Shown here piece by piece: positions 1-8,903 of a DNA stretch of 53,859 nt. A program made the translations under genes and the position numbers. Under the pieces are notes generated by a model. The model was not told the origin of the DNA. It made no database searches and was given only the letters and a program-made list of their open reading frames with translations. The stretch is from Chromobacterium sinusclupearum (GTDB lineage Bacteria; Pseudomonadota; Gammaproteobacteria; Burkholderiales; Chromobacteriaceae): NCBI RefSeq assembly GCF_002902845.1, contig NZ_PPTF01000022.1:32726-86584 (forward strand). Direction: 5' to 3'. The stretch's first letter is position 1. Every line of letters starts with the position of its first letter.

Positions 1-383
1 CTGCTGAAGATGGTCTGACAGGCCGTGTCGACGATTTCGATCTGGCTCAGGTAGGACGCCAGCCGCAATTGTTGCTGCAGCTTCTGCTGCAGATCCTGCT
101 GAGCGTCCAGCGGCAGGCTGCCGCTGCGCAGCAGTTTCTGCACTTCCGGGATCTGGTTGCTGCTCTGCAGGATCAGGCCGGCTTCATGGATGCCTGAGCT
201 CAGCCGCTCCGACAACAGCTGGCTCAGGCCGTTGGCCTGGTGGCTGGCCTCGTTTTCCACCTGGCGATAGCTGATGACCAGGTCCAGCAGCACCAAGCTC
301 AGCGTGACCAACAGCAGCAATGCGGCGCCCCACTTGGCATGGCGGGCGGAGCGGTACACGTGCTTGCGGTTGGTCATTTCCAT
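1..383 (-). CDS. N-terminal part of a membrane-anchored sensor protein (partial)
   Basis: The gene runs off the left edge, so only about 127 N-terminal residues are visible. They begin MEMTNRKHVYRSARHAKWG, followed by one hydrophobic membrane segment at about residues 19-37 (AALLLLVTLSLVLLDLVI). After that comes a helical, Gln/Leu-rich extracytoplasmic stretch with phrases such as SERLSSGIHEAG and LRLASYLSQIEIVD. This layout is typical of the sensory input half of periplasmic-sensing (dCache-type) diguanylate cyclases, histidine kinases or chemoreceptors, but the output domain lies outside the window and cannot be named. The start at 383 is the first ATG; an ATG two codons later at 377 is equally possible because neither has a strong ribosome-binding site. 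No stop codon interrupts the frame. Confidence 0.75.
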   Translation of the reverse strand, partial: MEMTNRKHVYRSARHAKWGAALLLLVTLSLVLLDLVISYRQVENEASHQANGLSQLLSERLSSGIHEAGLILQSSNQIPEVQKLLRSGSLPLDAQQDLQQKLQQQLRLASYLSQIEIVDTACQTIFS

Positions 384-460
384 ATCAGGGCGGAGGGTAT
401 GCGTTGACTATTGTTCTAAGGTATTCAGTATGACATCTAAAGCCGCCGCTGCGTAGTTGC

Positions 461-1303
461 TTACAGGTTAAAGCGCATGGACAGATCGATGGCGCGGACG
501 TCCTTGGTCAGCTTGCCCACCGAGATGCGGTCGACGCCGGTGGCGGCGATGGCGCGCACGGTGTCCAGGTCGATGCCGCCGGAGGCTTCCAGCTGGGCGC
601 GGCCGGCGGTCAGCTCCACCGCCTGGCGCATCTGCTCGGTGCTCATATTGTCCAGCAGGATCAGCGTGGCGCCGTGGCGCAGCGCTTCTTCCAGCTGGGC
701 CAGCGTTTCCACTTCGATCTGCAGCGTCACGCCGGGCGGCAGGTCCGCCAGCGCCTGGGCCATGGCTGCGGCAATGCCGCCGGCCGCCATGATATGGTTT
801 TCCTTGATCAGGATGCCGTCGAACAGGCCTATGCGCTGGTTGGCGCCGCCGCCGACGGTGACGGCGTATTTCTGCGCCAGCCGCAGGCCGGGAACGGTCT
901 TGCGCGTGTCGTGGATGCGCGCGCGGTGGCCGGCTGCGGCGTCGACATAGCGGCGGGTTTCGCTGGCTACCCCGGACAGCAGCTGCAGGAAGTTCAAGGC
1001 GCTGCGCTCGGCGGTCAGCAGCGCGCGCGCCGGACCGGCGATGCGGCACAGCTCGCTGCCGGCGGAGACCTTGTCTCCCTCTTTCACCCGCCATTCCACC
1101 TCGCAGCGCGGGTCTACCTGACGGAAGCATTCATCAAACCAGGCCTGGCCGCAGATCACCGCGTCCTCGCGCGCGATGACGCGGGCGGAGCCAATCTTGT
1201 CGGTGGGAATCAGGCGGGCGGTCCAGTCGCACTGGCCAATGTCTTCGGCCAGCGCCTGGCCAACTTGCTGGGCAATCAGGTGGGGGGCGGGTAGGGCGGT
1301 CAT
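461..1303 (-). CDS. nadC: Nicotinate-nucleotide pyrophosphorylase (quinolinate phosphoribosyltransferase)
   Basis: Converts quinolinate and PRPP to nicotinate mononucleotide, CO2 and pyrophosphate in de novo NAD synthesis. The 280-residue product matches the usual NadC length. The family hallmarks are visible: EDIGQCDWTA near the N-terminus, HDTRKTVPGLR in the phosphoribosyl-binding region, GGGANQRIGLFDGILIKENH, the barrel strand LQIEVETLAQLEEAL, LILLDNMS, and the C-terminal LEASGGIDL and GVDRISVGKLT. The open frame extends upstream to 1402, but the ATG at 1303 is preceded by GGAGA at good spacing and gives the normal N-terminus MTALPAPH. nadA and nadB are not in the window. The gene is divergent from the next membrane-protein gene. 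Confidence 0.95.
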   Translation of the reverse strand: MTALPAPHLIAQQVGQALAEDIGQCDWTARLIPTDKIGSARVIAREDAVICGQAWFDECFRQVDPRCEVEWRVKEGDKVSAGSELCRIAGPARALLTAERSALNFLQLLSGVASETRRYVDAAAGHRARIHDTRKTVPGLRLAQKYAVTVGGGANQRIGLFDGILIKENHIMAAGGIAAAMAQALADLPPGVTLQIEVETLAQLEEALRHGATLILLDNMSTEQMRQAVELTAGRAQLEASGGIDLDTVRAIAATGVDRISVGKLTKDVRAIDLSMRFNL

Positions 1304-1422
1304 GCGGGTCTCCATCCAAAAGCGTATTGTAACGGCAGTCTTGCGAAAAAGGCGCGCGGCGCGGCGCGGACGGGGCTTGGCATCTGGTATGCTGGCAGGC
1401 ATCGAACCGCAAGCTCAATGTC

Positions 1423-2097
1423 ATGGATTTGTCGGCTTCCCTGTTTGACCCCTGGATTGCCTGGTTGGCAAACGCTTTGGCGCTGGCCGGATTGTGCTTG
1501 GCCGCCTGGCGCGTGCCGTGGCGGCAATTGGACGCCGCGGCGCTGAATGCCTGGATGGGCGCCTGCGTGTTCGATCTGGCGCTGTGGCTGCTGCGCGCGG
1601 GCTTGCAGCCTGGTTTGTCGTTTCATATGCTCGGCGCCGCGCTGTTCACCTTGTTGATGGGGCCGTGGCTGGCGCTGCTGGCCTTGGCCGCGGTGCAGAT
1701 CGGGCTGGCGGCCGGCGGCCATGCCGATTGCCTTGCCCTGGGCTTGAACTGGCTGTTGACGGCGCTGCCGGCGGTTGCATTGACCGGCGTCGCGCTGAGT
1801 CTGGCGCGGCGTTTCCTGCCGCCGCATTTCTTTGTCTATGTGTTCGTCAACGGCTTTCTGGCCGGCGGCGCCAGCCTGGTTTGCGCCGCGGCGTGCGGCT
1901 TGCTGGCGCTGGGGCTGGCCGGGGTCTACCCTTGGGATGCCTTGCTGGAAGAGGCTTTGCCGTATTATTTCCTGCTGTCGTGGTCCGAGGCCTTTACGAC
2001 CGGCTTGTTGCTGGCGGTGTTGGTGGTGTATCGACCGCATTGGGTCGCTACCTTCGATGATGAGCGCTATCTCGGCGATTGGCCGGGCAAAAATTGA
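1423..2097 (+). CDS. CbiM-like / COG3235-type integral membrane protein
   Basis: A 224-residue, very hydrophobic protein with six or seven membrane segments and the conserved-looking C-terminal tail ATFDDERYL. That tail and size are typical of the CbiM-related proteins often annotated as energy-coupling-factor transporter permeases (cobalt/nickel S-component-like). Polar residues lie inside membrane segments, for example GHADCLALGLNWLL, and a His-containing turn is present. No partner ATPase (cbiO/ecfA) or cbiQ gene is nearby, so the transport role and substrate are inferred only from the family. It is followed after 11 bp by the MAPEG gene and is probably cotranscribed with it. The ATG at 1423 is the natural start. 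Confidence 0.7.
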   Translation: MDLSASLFDPWIAWLANALALAGLCLAAWRVPWRQLDAAALNAWMGACVFDLALWLLRAGLQPGLSFHMLGAALFTLLMGPWLALLALAAVQIGLAAGGHADCLALGLNWLLTALPAVALTGVALSLARRFLPPHFFVYVFVNGFLAGGASLVCAAACGLLALGLAGVYPWDALLEEALPYYFLLSWSEAFTTGLLLAVLVVYRPHWVATFDDERYLGDWPGKN

Positions 2098-2108
2098 GGA
2101 GAATCGCG

Positions 2109-2492
2109 ATGCCGTTCGTCTTATGGAGCTTGTTGCTGGCGGCTGTGTTGCCATTGATCTGGGCCGGGGTGTCCAAGGCCGGGACGCGTTACGACAATCA
2201 TAAGCCGCGCGAAGTGGCTGCCAGGGCGGAGGGCTATCGCCAGCGCGCGGGCTGGGCGCAGCAGAACGCCTGGGAGGCCTTGCCGACCTGGACGGCGGCC
2301 GTCGTGGCCGCCTGGCTGATGAAGGTGCCGGAGGCGGCGATGAATGCCGCCGCGGCCGTCTTCGTGCTGGCGCGCGTCGCCCATGGGCTGCTGTATATCG
2401 CCAACCTGGCCTCGCTGCGTTCCTTGGCCTGGCTGGTGGGCATACTGGCGGCGCTGTATCTGTTCCTGCGCGCAGGCGGCGTGATAGGCTGA
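2109..2492 (+). CDS. MAPEG-family membrane protein
   Basis: A 127-residue protein with four predicted membrane helices and the MAPEG pattern: a hydrophobic first helix, a short polar segment with NHKPREVAARAEGYRQRAGWAQQNAWE, then further helices containing FVLARVAHGLLYIANLASLRSLAW. The N-Q-N-x-x-E and R-x-x-H/Y elements are characteristic of the family. MAPEG members in eukaryotes act on glutathione and eicosanoids; bacterial members of this short class have no settled function. The start is the ATG at 2109, preceded by GAGGAG; the longer frame from 2079 overlaps the upstream gene and is less likely. It is probably the second gene of a two-gene operon. Confidence 0.82.
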   Translation: MPFVLWSLLLAAVLPLIWAGVSKAGTRYDNHKPREVAARAEGYRQRAGWAQQNAWEALPTWTAAVVAAWLMKVPEAAMNAAAAVFVLARVAHGLLYIANLASLRSLAWLVGILAALYLFLRAGGVIG

Positions 2493-2520
2493 GGCCGGGC
2501 GGCAAGCCGCCGCCCTGCGT

Positions 2521-3129
2521 TTACAGCCAGCCTTGCGCGCGCAGCGTGGCCTGCAGCTGCTCGAAACCGACGGTGTGGAAGGCTTGCCAGCCGATGGCGC
2601 GGGCGGCTTCCACGCATTCGATGTTGTCGTCGAAGAAGGCGATTTGCTCTCCTTGCAGATCCAGCACCTGCTCGACATGGCGATAGATCGCCAGATCGGG
2701 CTTGCGCAAATGCAGCAGGTGAGAGGCAAATGTGTGCTGGAAATGGCCCAGCAGTCCAAATTCCCGCTCTATCTTGTTCCAATGCAACGCGTTGTTGTTG
2801 CTGAGCGCCGCCAGCGGGAAGGTTTGCGACAGGGTGTCGAGCAATTCGCCAGCGCCGGGGTAGCAGCCCACCAGCCAAGCGGATAATTGCTCCTGCATCG
2901 CTTGCTGGGAGAGCCCCAGATGCAGCGCATCCACCATCGCCGCGCAGAATGCCTGCGGCGTACATTCGCCCAGGTCCAGCCGCGCCACCCAGGGATTCTC
3001 TATCCAGAACCGGCGCGCGTCTTCCCGCGGCAAGGTGCCGCCGGACAGCCGCATCAGCGGATCGATGCCATTCCAGTCAACCAGCACCCCGCCAAGATCA
3101 AACACCAACACGCTTGGTTTGCTGCTCAT
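2521..3129 (-). CDS. HAD-superfamily (subfamily IA) hydrolase
   Basis: A 202-residue haloacid-dehalogenase-fold phosphatase. Motif I is VFDLGGVLVDW near residue 10, giving the nucleophilic Asp. The usual second Asp is replaced by Gly, as in the YihX-type DLGNV phosphatases. Motif II is ALSNNN, motif III is the Lys in LRKPDLAIY, and motif IV is IAFFDDNIECVEAAR. The helical cap lies between motifs I and II. Members of this branch hydrolyse small phosphorylated metabolites such as sugar phosphates; the substrate cannot be told from sequence. It stands alone, convergent with the MAPEG gene and 92 bp upstream (in its own direction of reading the next gene is MAPEG on the other strand). Confidence 0.85.
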   Translation of the reverse strand: MSSKPSVLVFDLGGVLVDWNGIDPLMRLSGGTLPREDARRFWIENPWVARLDLGECTPQAFCAAMVDALHLGLSQQAMQEQLSAWLVGCYPGAGELLDTLSQTFPLAALSNNNALHWNKIEREFGLLGHFQHTFASHLLHLRKPDLAIYRHVEQVLDLQGEQIAFFDDNIECVEAARAIGWQAFHTVGFEQLQATLRAQGWL

Positions 3130-3221
3130 CGCGCCCTCTTTGATTTCGATTATCGGCGGTCAAATCCCGCCGCAGGATGATGGCTAGAGTGGCTTTCGCA
3201 GGATCGGTTCCCGCAGAAAAA

Positions 3222-4247
3222 CTACAAAATCAGCGGTTCCGGCTCCAGCGCCACGCCGAATCGCGCCCGCACGGCTTCCTGAACCTTGCGGGCGAGCGCG
3301 TGCAGTTGCACGCCGCTGGCCTGGCCGTAGTTGACCAGCACCAGCGCCTGCTTGGCGTGCACGCCGGCGTCCCCGTCACGGTAGCCCTTCAAGCCGCATT
3401 GGTCGATCAGCCAGCCGGCGGCCAGCTTCACCCGGCCGTCGGCGGCGGGGTAGTGCGGCAGCTGCGGGTGGCTGGCCAGGAGCTTGTCGGCCAGCGCCGC
3501 CGATACCACCGGATTCTTGAAGAAACTGCCGGCATTGCCCAGCACTGCGGGGTCCGGCAGCTTGCTCTGGCGGATGGCGATGACCGCCCGGCTGACGTCG
3601 CTCGGGGTCGGCGCCGTGATGCCGTCGGCAGCCAGCTGCCGGGCGATGTCGCCGTAGCCGGTGCGCAAGCTGGCATGGCGCGACAGCTTGAAGCGCACGG
3701 CGGTCACCAGCAGCCGGCCGGCAGCCTCGTGTTTGAACACGCTGTCGCGGTAGCCGAAACGGCAGTCGGCATTGGACAGTACCAGCGCCGCGCCGTCGCG
3801 GTCCAATTGGGCGCAGACGACTTCGTGCAGATGGTCCTTCACCTCCACGCCGTAAGCGCCGATGTTCTGCACCGGGCTGGCGCCCACGGTGCCGGGAATC
3901 AGGCTGAGGTTTTCCAGGCCGTACCAGCCTTGCGCCAGGGTATGCAGCACAAAATCGTGCCAGTTTTCGCCGGCCGCTGCCTCGACGATCACGTGGCCGC
4001 CGTCTTCGCGCAACAGGCGGATGCCGGTCAGCGCCACCTTGGCCACCAGGCCGGGGTAATCGCGCGTCAGCAGCAGATTGCTGCCGCCGCCCAGCCACAG
4101 CACCGGACCCTGGCGGTACAGCGGATGGGTCAACAGGACGGGCAGGTCGGCCAGATCGTCCAGCCGGCAGAAATGCGCGGCGCGCGCGGCCAGGCCAAAG
4201 GTGTTGTACGGACGCAGATCGACGTCTGCTTGAAACTGCAGGGTCAT
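3222..4247 (-). CDS. murB: UDP-N-acetylenolpyruvoylglucosamine reductase
   Basis: Catalyses the NADPH- and FAD-dependent reduction of UDP-GlcNAc-enolpyruvate to UDP-MurNAc, the second committed step of peptidoglycan synthesis in the cytoplasm. The 341-residue length and architecture match the type I (E. coli-like) MurB. Visible motifs are YNTFGL at the N-terminus, VLWLGGGSNLLL (FAD pyrophosphate binding), the SLIPGTVGASPVQNIGAYGVE region, FGYRDSVFK, the GNAGSFFKNPVV loop carrying the catalytic Ser, and the C-terminal EPEPL with the catalytic Glu. The start ATG at 4245-4247 overlaps the stop codon of the MATE gene as ATGA, so the two are translationally coupled; the much longer open frame running through the MATE gene is a shadow. 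Confidence 0.96.
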   Translation of the reverse strand: MTLQFQADVDLRPYNTFGLAARAAHFCRLDDLADLPVLLTHPLYRQGPVLWLGGGSNLLLTRDYPGLVAKVALTGIRLLREDGGHVIVEAAAGENWHDFVLHTLAQGWYGLENLSLIPGTVGASPVQNIGAYGVEVKDHLHEVVCAQLDRDGAALVLSNADCRFGYRDSVFKHEAAGRLLVTAVRFKLSRHASLRTGYGDIARQLAADGITAPTPSDVSRAVIAIRQSKLPDPAVLGNAGSFFKNPVVSAALADKLLASHPQLPHYPAADGRVKLAAGWLIDQCGLKGYRDGDAGVHAKQALVLVNYGQASGVQLHALARKVQEAVRARFGVALEPEPLIL

Positions 4248-5641
4248 AGCATGATTCCTTGGTCGCGGCGCAGCCGTTGGCGGCTGGCGCGTGCCAGATA
4301 ATAAGTGAGCAGCAGACCGGCCAGCGTCAGGCTGATCACCAACGCGGTCCAGAAACCGTAGATGCCCATCCGCGGCACGATCCAGTCGGTCAGTCCGAGC
4401 AGGATGCCCAGCCCCAGTCCGGCGATCCAGAACGAGGTAATGTGAATGGCCATCGGGATGGCGGTCAGCTTGTAGCCGCGCAGCGCGCCGGAGGCGATGG
4501 TCTGGGCGGCGTCGGTCAACTGGTAGACGGCGGCGAACAGCAACAGCGTTGTGCCCATGGCGATGACGCGCGGGTCTTGGCTGTACATGCGCATGATGGG
4601 TTCGCGCAGCAGCAGCACCAGAATCATGGCGGCGCCGGCCATGGCCAGGCCCATGGCCAGGCCGACGCCGGAAATGAAGCGGGCGGCTTTGTAATCGCCG
4701 GCGCCGGCGTGGTGGCCGACGCGCACCGACAGCGCGGTGGCCACGCTTTGCGGCAGCATGTAGATCAGGCTGGAGAAGTTCAGCACCGATTGGTGGGTGG
4801 CCACCACCACGGTGCCCAACTCGGCGATCAATAGCGCGATGAAAGAGAACAGGCTGACTTCGACAAAGAAAGACAGGCCGATGGGCGTGCCCAGCTTCAG
4901 AAAGGCGGCGAAGCGGCGCCAGTCGGGGGCGGACAAGGACGCCAGCACCCGGTTGTCGCGGAAGGCCTTGTGCCAGCTGACATAGGCCAGCAGCGCCAGG
5001 CAGTTGAACCAGAACACGATGCCGGTGGCCCAGCCGCAGCCGGCGCCGCCCATTTTGGGCAGGCCGAACAGGCCGTGGATCAGGATGTAATTCAGCGGAA
5101 TGTTCAGCGCCAGCGCCAGCAGGCTGACGACCATGATGGGTTTGGGATGGCCCAGGCTGGAGGCGTAGGCGTGCAGCGCGCGGTGCGCCATCGCGGCAGG
5201 CATGCCGATGGCGGCGCCGGTGATGAACAGCATCACTTTGTCTATTACTTGCGGCGGCAAGTTCAGCACATGGCGCAGCGGCGCTTCCAGCAGCAGCATC
5301 AACAGCGCGCCCAAGGCACCCAGCAGCAAGCCGAACCACAGCCCCTGGGATGCATCGCGGCCGAATTCGCGCGTCTGGCCGGAGCCCAGGTGATGGGACA
5401 GGATGGGATTGAGCGCCGCGACCACCCCCATCAGCGTCACATAGACGGTGATGAACACGCTGGCGCCCAGCGAGACGGCGGCCAGATCGTCGGTGCCGAC
5501 GCGGCCGGCCATCACGGTGTCGACGAAGCCGGTCGCCACTTGGGCGATCTGGGCGATCATCATCGGCAGCGCGAGGCGAGCGATCTGACGCGCCTCGGCC
5601 ATGATTTCGTGGCGCGGGGCGCGATTGAGTTCAAACAGCAT
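4244..5641 (-). CDS. norM: MATE-family multidrug/cation antiporter
   Basis: A 465-residue inner-membrane protein with the twelve-helix, two-bundle architecture of MATE transporters, which expel cationic drugs in exchange for Na+ or H+. Recognisable segments are the first helix region ARLALPMMIAQIAQVATGFVDTVMAGRVG, the LAAVSLGASVF motif that follows, the ALNPILSHHLGSG loop, and in the second half LGTVVVATHQSVLNFSSLIYMLP. It belongs to the NorM-like branch on these motifs; the substrate range is not predictable. It is the first gene of a pair with murB, overlapping it by 4 bp, an arrangement that suggests cotranscription rather than a shared pathway. Confidence 0.9.
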   Translation of the reverse strand: MLFELNRAPRHEIMAEARQIARLALPMMIAQIAQVATGFVDTVMAGRVGTDDLAAVSLGASVFITVYVTLMGVVAALNPILSHHLGSGQTREFGRDASQGLWFGLLLGALGALLMLLLEAPLRHVLNLPPQVIDKVMLFITGAAIGMPAAMAHRALHAYASSLGHPKPIMVVSLLALALNIPLNYILIHGLFGLPKMGGAGCGWATGIVFWFNCLALLAYVSWHKAFRDNRVLASLSAPDWRRFAAFLKLGTPIGLSFFVEVSLFSFIALLIAELGTVVVATHQSVLNFSSLIYMLPQSVATALSVRVGHHAGAGDYKAARFISGVGLAMGLAMAGAAMILVLLLREPIMRMYSQDPRVIAMGTTLLLFAAVYQLTDAAQTIASGALRGYKLTAIPMAIHITSFWIAGLGLGILLGLTDWIVPRMGIYGFWTALVISLTLAGLLLTYYLARASRQRLRRDQGIML

Positions 5642-5710
5642 GGGCTTTGGCGGGATTTTCGGCGGAAAACGCCAATTATAGACGCGCGGGCCGCATGCTG
5701 TCGCGTCGGC

Positions 5711-6010
5711 TCAAATCCTCACCGGCGGATCGCGGCGCAGGTCGCAGCAGATGATCAGCGTGTCGCCGTAGCGGGCGTTGATCGCCAGCGCATCGGCCAG
5801 GCTGATGTCGCTTACGGTCAGTTGTCGATCGCGGTGCTCCACGTCATAGCCTTGATCGCGGGCGAAGGCGGCCAGCTCATGCAGCGCATGGCCGTCGCCG
5901 GACGGCAGGGGGGTGGCGCTCAGGCTGCCACACAGGGGGCGAGGTCTTCCCACGGCATCAAAAATCGCAAAAGAGAAATCGGTATAGCTGTCTTGCAGGC
6001 AGTCGTACAT
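5711..6010 (-). CDS. Hypothetical protein, 99 residues
   Basis: I do not recognise this protein. The product starts MYDCLQDSYTDFSFAIFDA and is soluble, with mixed alpha/beta character, a Gly-rich loop near PLPSGDGHALHELAAFARDQGY, and a C-terminal strand LIICCDLRRDPPVRI. The ATG at 6010 is chosen over the upstream ATG at 6106 because GGGAG lies at good spacing before it and the upstream extension is low-complexity (Pro/Ala/Ser). It follows the MATE-murB pair in the opposite direction of reading order and ends 70 bp before norM starts. It marks the last probable core gene before the phl island. Confidence 0.6.
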   Translation of the reverse strand: MYDCLQDSYTDFSFAIFDAVGRPRPLCGSLSATPLPSGDGHALHELAAFARDQGYDVEHRDRQLTVSDISLADALAINARYGDTLIICCDLRRDPPVRI

Positions 6011-6163
6011 GTTTGGTTCTCCCAAGTTCGGTCGCGCTGTGCGTGCCGGGCTTGAGTCCGCCGGCGACGCTTTAGCAGGATTTTTAGGCGCCCTGCAAGT
6101 TGTCATTAACTCGGCGCCCGAGCCGATCGGGATGGCTTGCGGGAGAACGGTGCCAGTCAGTCA

Positions 6164-6204
6164 GCCAAGAAAAAACCCGCTGGCCGAGTAAGCGCAAGCG
6201 GGTT
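6164..6204 (-). terminator. Rho-independent terminator of the phl operon (after phlE)
   Basis: Perfect 8-bp arms AACCCGCT (6174-6181) and AGCGGGTT (6197-6204) enclose a 15-nt loop. Reading on the minus strand the hairpin is followed by a run of six T then CTT. It lies 114 bp beyond the phlE stop codon and closes the minus-strand operon before the 99-residue hypothetical gene. The 307-bp gap 6011-6317 otherwise shows nothing I can support. Confidence 0.8.
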
Positions 6205-6317
6205 GATCCGGATACGCTTTAGCTGGCATTTGTTAAGCGCCCGCAAGCTGTGTCAAATCGGCGCATGTCGGTTAGATTATGCCGATGGCGGAGGGCTGTC
6301 AATAGCGTAGGTTGCGC

Positions 6318-7598
6318 TCAGTTTCTTTCTGTCAGCGCCCGAGCGGCCAGGGGCAGTTCATCGGGTATTGGCAGATCGGATGGCTGCTCCTGCGGGCCCT
6401 TCAGCAGACAAGAAAGCGCCAGTCCGCCCAAGCTACCCCCCATCGCCACATACAGGATGGCCGGCAGACCAAAGTGTGTGGCGACGAAACCGGCTAGGGC
6501 TGGCGCGGCTCCGCCGCCAAGCACTTCTCCCAGTCCCACTACGATGCCGGTTGCCGCCGGTATCAGCTCGGCAGGCACGGACTCTCCGGTGAGGGGGCCG
6601 ACAGTGAGGCAGGTGAGGCTGCAGTTGAAAAAGGAAATGCCAAATAGCAAGGCAAACAGCAGCCAGGGTTGAGCCGGAGCCAGTTTCAGCAGTATCACCA
6701 ATGCCAGGCTGGCAGCGAACGACAAGACGACCGCCGGTTTGCGTCCATACAGGTCGGACAGGCCCGGTACAACCAGTTGTCCGACAAAGCCGCCGACGCC
6801 GATGGCTGAAATCACAGACGCCATTTCTATGGTGGACAGGTGAAGGTGATCGGTCAGGTAGTTCGGCAGCATCGCGCACAATACGAACTGGCAGGCCAAG
6901 ATGCAGAACATTAATAGTACGTTGAGACGGATATTGCCCAAACGCAGCAATTGCCACCAGGGCAGGCGCGCGTCGTCCTGGTTAGAGGACGGCAGGCTGT
7001 GGCTCAGCGCCGGTTCGTAATGGCGATGTATGAGCCAAGCCAGGATGAAGCCTGGCAGCGCGACGATGGCGAATACGCCGCGCCAAGAGTGCATCGCCCC
7101 CAGCAGCCAAGCTGCGATCAGCGGTCCCAGCGCCAGGCCGAGCACGGGAAACAGCGCCTGTTGAATGCCCAGGTTCAAGCCACGTCTATCTGGGTGTGAC
7201 ACCTCCGTGGCTACGGCAATGCCCGCAGGCGTGAACAAGCCTTCGCAAATACCCATCAGCGCGCGCAGCAACAGCAGGCTGGCCAGCGCACCGGCTAAGG
7301 CAGAGAGGCCGGACAATACAGAGACCAGGAGCAAGGAGCCGACCAGTACGGTTTTGCGTCCCAGCCGACGGATCATGCTGCCCACCGTCAATGCCGCCAG
7401 CCCCCAGGCCATGGCGAGCGCGGCCGACAGATTGCCAAGGTCCTGATAATTCATCTGCAGGTCGCTCATGATGGCCGGAAACAGCGGCAGTATGATGAAA
7501 CGGTCCAGCCCCACCAGGCCAAAGCCAAGGGACAGCAGTACCACCATGATGGTCTCGTGACGTCCGGCGCCAGGACCAAGCTGCATTGCCTTTTTCAT
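6318..7598 (-). CDS. phlE: MFS exporter, PhlE-type
   Basis: A 426-residue major facilitator superfamily transporter with twelve predicted membrane segments. It has the loop 2-3 signature as GSMIRRLGRKTVLVG and the family-typical start GFGLVGLDRFIILPLFPAIM. In Pseudomonas the gene directly after phlACBD encodes PhlE, an MFS protein of about 420 residues thought to export DAPG or relieve toxicity of its intermediates; size, position and orientation here match. AGGA precedes the ATG at 7598 at good spacing. It is separated from phlD by 164 bp holding an inverted repeat, and a terminator follows it. The transport substrate is inferred from context. Confidence 0.85.
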   Translation of the reverse strand: MKKAMQLGPGAGRHETIMVVLLSLGFGLVGLDRFIILPLFPAIMSDLQMNYQDLGNLSAALAMAWGLAALTVGSMIRRLGRKTVLVGSLLLVSVLSGLSALAGALASLLLLRALMGICEGLFTPAGIAVATEVSHPDRRGLNLGIQQALFPVLGLALGPLIAAWLLGAMHSWRGVFAIVALPGFILAWLIHRHYEPALSHSLPSSNQDDARLPWWQLLRLGNIRLNVLLMFCILACQFVLCAMLPNYLTDHLHLSTIEMASVISAIGVGGFVGQLVVPGLSDLYGRKPAVVLSFAASLALVILLKLAPAQPWLLFALLFGISFFNCSLTCLTVGPLTGESVPAELIPAATGIVVGLGEVLGGGAAPALAGFVATHFGLPAILYVAMGGSLGGLALSCLLKGPQEQPSDLPIPDELPLAARALTERN

Positions 7599-7722
7599 CG
7601 TTTTTCCTCAGGCTGTGCTGCGTGCGCGCCAGGGTGCGGGGCTTCCTGCGATCGATTGCAGGAATCCGATGGCCGGCGCGATGCGCGGCAAGCGTTGCGA
7701 TTTGGGATGAAACGGAGGGAGA

Positions 7723-7750
7723 GGTAAGCGCGGAGAGACCCACGCTTACC
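7723..7750. repeat. Inverted repeat in the phlD-phlE gap
   Basis: GGTAAGCG (7723-7730) and CGCTTACC (7743-7750) are perfect 8-bp arms around 12 nt, only 12 bp past the phlD stop codon. There is no T-run on either side, so it is not a standard terminator. It may stabilise the 3' end of the phlACBD message, act as a weak attenuator lowering phlE expression, or bind a regulator. Confidence 0.5.
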
Positions 7751-7762
7751 GAACAGGCGATC

Positions 7763-8812
7763 TCAGGCCGCCCACTGGCCTACTGCCATTTCGGCGGTAA
7801 AGCCTGGGCCGAAGGCAGCCAGCATGCCGATCGAACCCTCCTCGGTGTTGGCGGCGAAGCGGCGACGCAGCACGTCGAACACTACTACGCTGGCGATGTT
7901 GCCGGCTTCAGACAGGCTGGTGCGGGAGTGCGCCACCTTGTCTTCCGGCAGTTCCAGCTTATTCACCAGTTCATCCAGGATCTTGCGGCCGCCGGTGTGG
8001 AACACGAAGAAGTCGTTGAAGGCGCATTGCTGGTTGTATACCTTTTGGTTCAGCTCCTCCATGACCGGAGCAACGTCCTTGATGGAATTCATCACTGCCT
8101 TGTCCAAGGTGAAGTGAAAACCGGTGTCCTTGACGTCGTAGCGTATGAAGTGCTCGCTGTTGGGCAGGAAGAAGGAACGAGTGCCCTTGATGTGGAAGCC
8201 GGCGGCTTCGTCGTCGGCGCGCACCACGCAGGCGGAGACTGCGTCGCCAAACAGCGCAGACGAGATGAAGGCGTGCAGCTTGGTGTCATCCGGCTGGTAG
8301 CACAGCGACGAGAATTCCAGCGACACGATGAGCACATGGTTGCGGCTGTCCAGGCTGGCGAAGTCGTTGGCGCGGTTGATGGCGGCGGCGCCGGCCACGC
8401 AGCCAAGTTGAGCGATGGGCAGCTGGATGGTCGATTGCGCCATGTTCAGGTCATTGATCAGGTGGGCAGTCAGCGACGGCATCATGAAGCCGGTGCACGA
8501 GGTGACGATCACCATGCGAATGTCTTGCGGGGTCAGTCCGGCGCTGTCCAGCGCTTCCAGAGCGGCCTGCGAAGACATGGCGCGCGCCTCGCGCTCATAG
8601 ACGATGCTGCGGTGGGTGAGGCCGGTATGTACCGACAGCTCGTCGATGGGCAGCACCAAGTGGCGGGTGTTCACTTCGGTGTTCTGGATCATTCTGCGGG
8701 CTAGCGGCAGGCGGGGATGATCGCCATGCAGTTCTTCCAGATGCTCGATCATCTGGGCCTGGGTGATCTTGTATTGCGGGAACAGCACGGACGGTTGGCA
8801 AAGTGTGGACAT
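7763..8812 (-). CDS. phlD: Phloroglucinol synthase (type III polyketide synthase)
   Basis: Condenses three malonyl-CoA units and cyclises the product to phloroglucinol, the first committed step of DAPG synthesis. The 349-residue product has the same length as Pseudomonas PhlD and, as I remember that protein, is very close along its whole length, including the start [34 protein letters not shown] and the C-terminal [14 protein letters not shown]. The type III PKS catalytic triad is present: Cys138 in [10 protein letters not shown], His272 in [10 protein letters not shown] and Asn305 in SEAGNIAS. A good site (AGAGG) precedes the ATG at 8812. It is the fourth gene of the minus-strand phlA-C-B-D run, 91 bp after phlB. 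Confidence 0.97.
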   Translation of the reverse strand: MSTLCQPSVLFPQYKITQAQMIEHLEELHGDHPRLPLARRMIQNTEVNTRHLVLPIDELSVHTGLTHRSIVYEREARAMSSQAALEALDSAGLTPQDIRMVIVTSCTGFMMPSLTAHLINDLNMAQSTIQLPIAQLGCVAGAAAINRANDFASLDSRNHVLIVSLEFSSLCYQPDDTKLHAFISSALFGDAVSACVVRADDEAAGFHIKGTRSFFLPNSEHFIRYDVKDTGFHFTLDKAVMNSIKDVAPVMEELNQKVYNQQCAFNDFFVFHTGGRKILDELVNKLELPEDKVAHSRTSLSEAGNIASVVVFDVLRRRFAANTEEGSIGMLAAFGPGFTAEMAVGQWAA

Positions 8813-8903
8813 GATTCATACCTCTATGCAGGGTTTGAGTAGCTCGTGTTGGATTGGATCGTTTCGGGCAATGGTGCGGCACCATGACGCCGCTTTGCTG
8901 CAA

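Noticed and set aside
4248..5339. Upstream extension of the murB frame through the MATE gene
   Set aside because: It is out of frame with a clear MATE transporter, and murB has a normal start coupled by ATGA at 4247.
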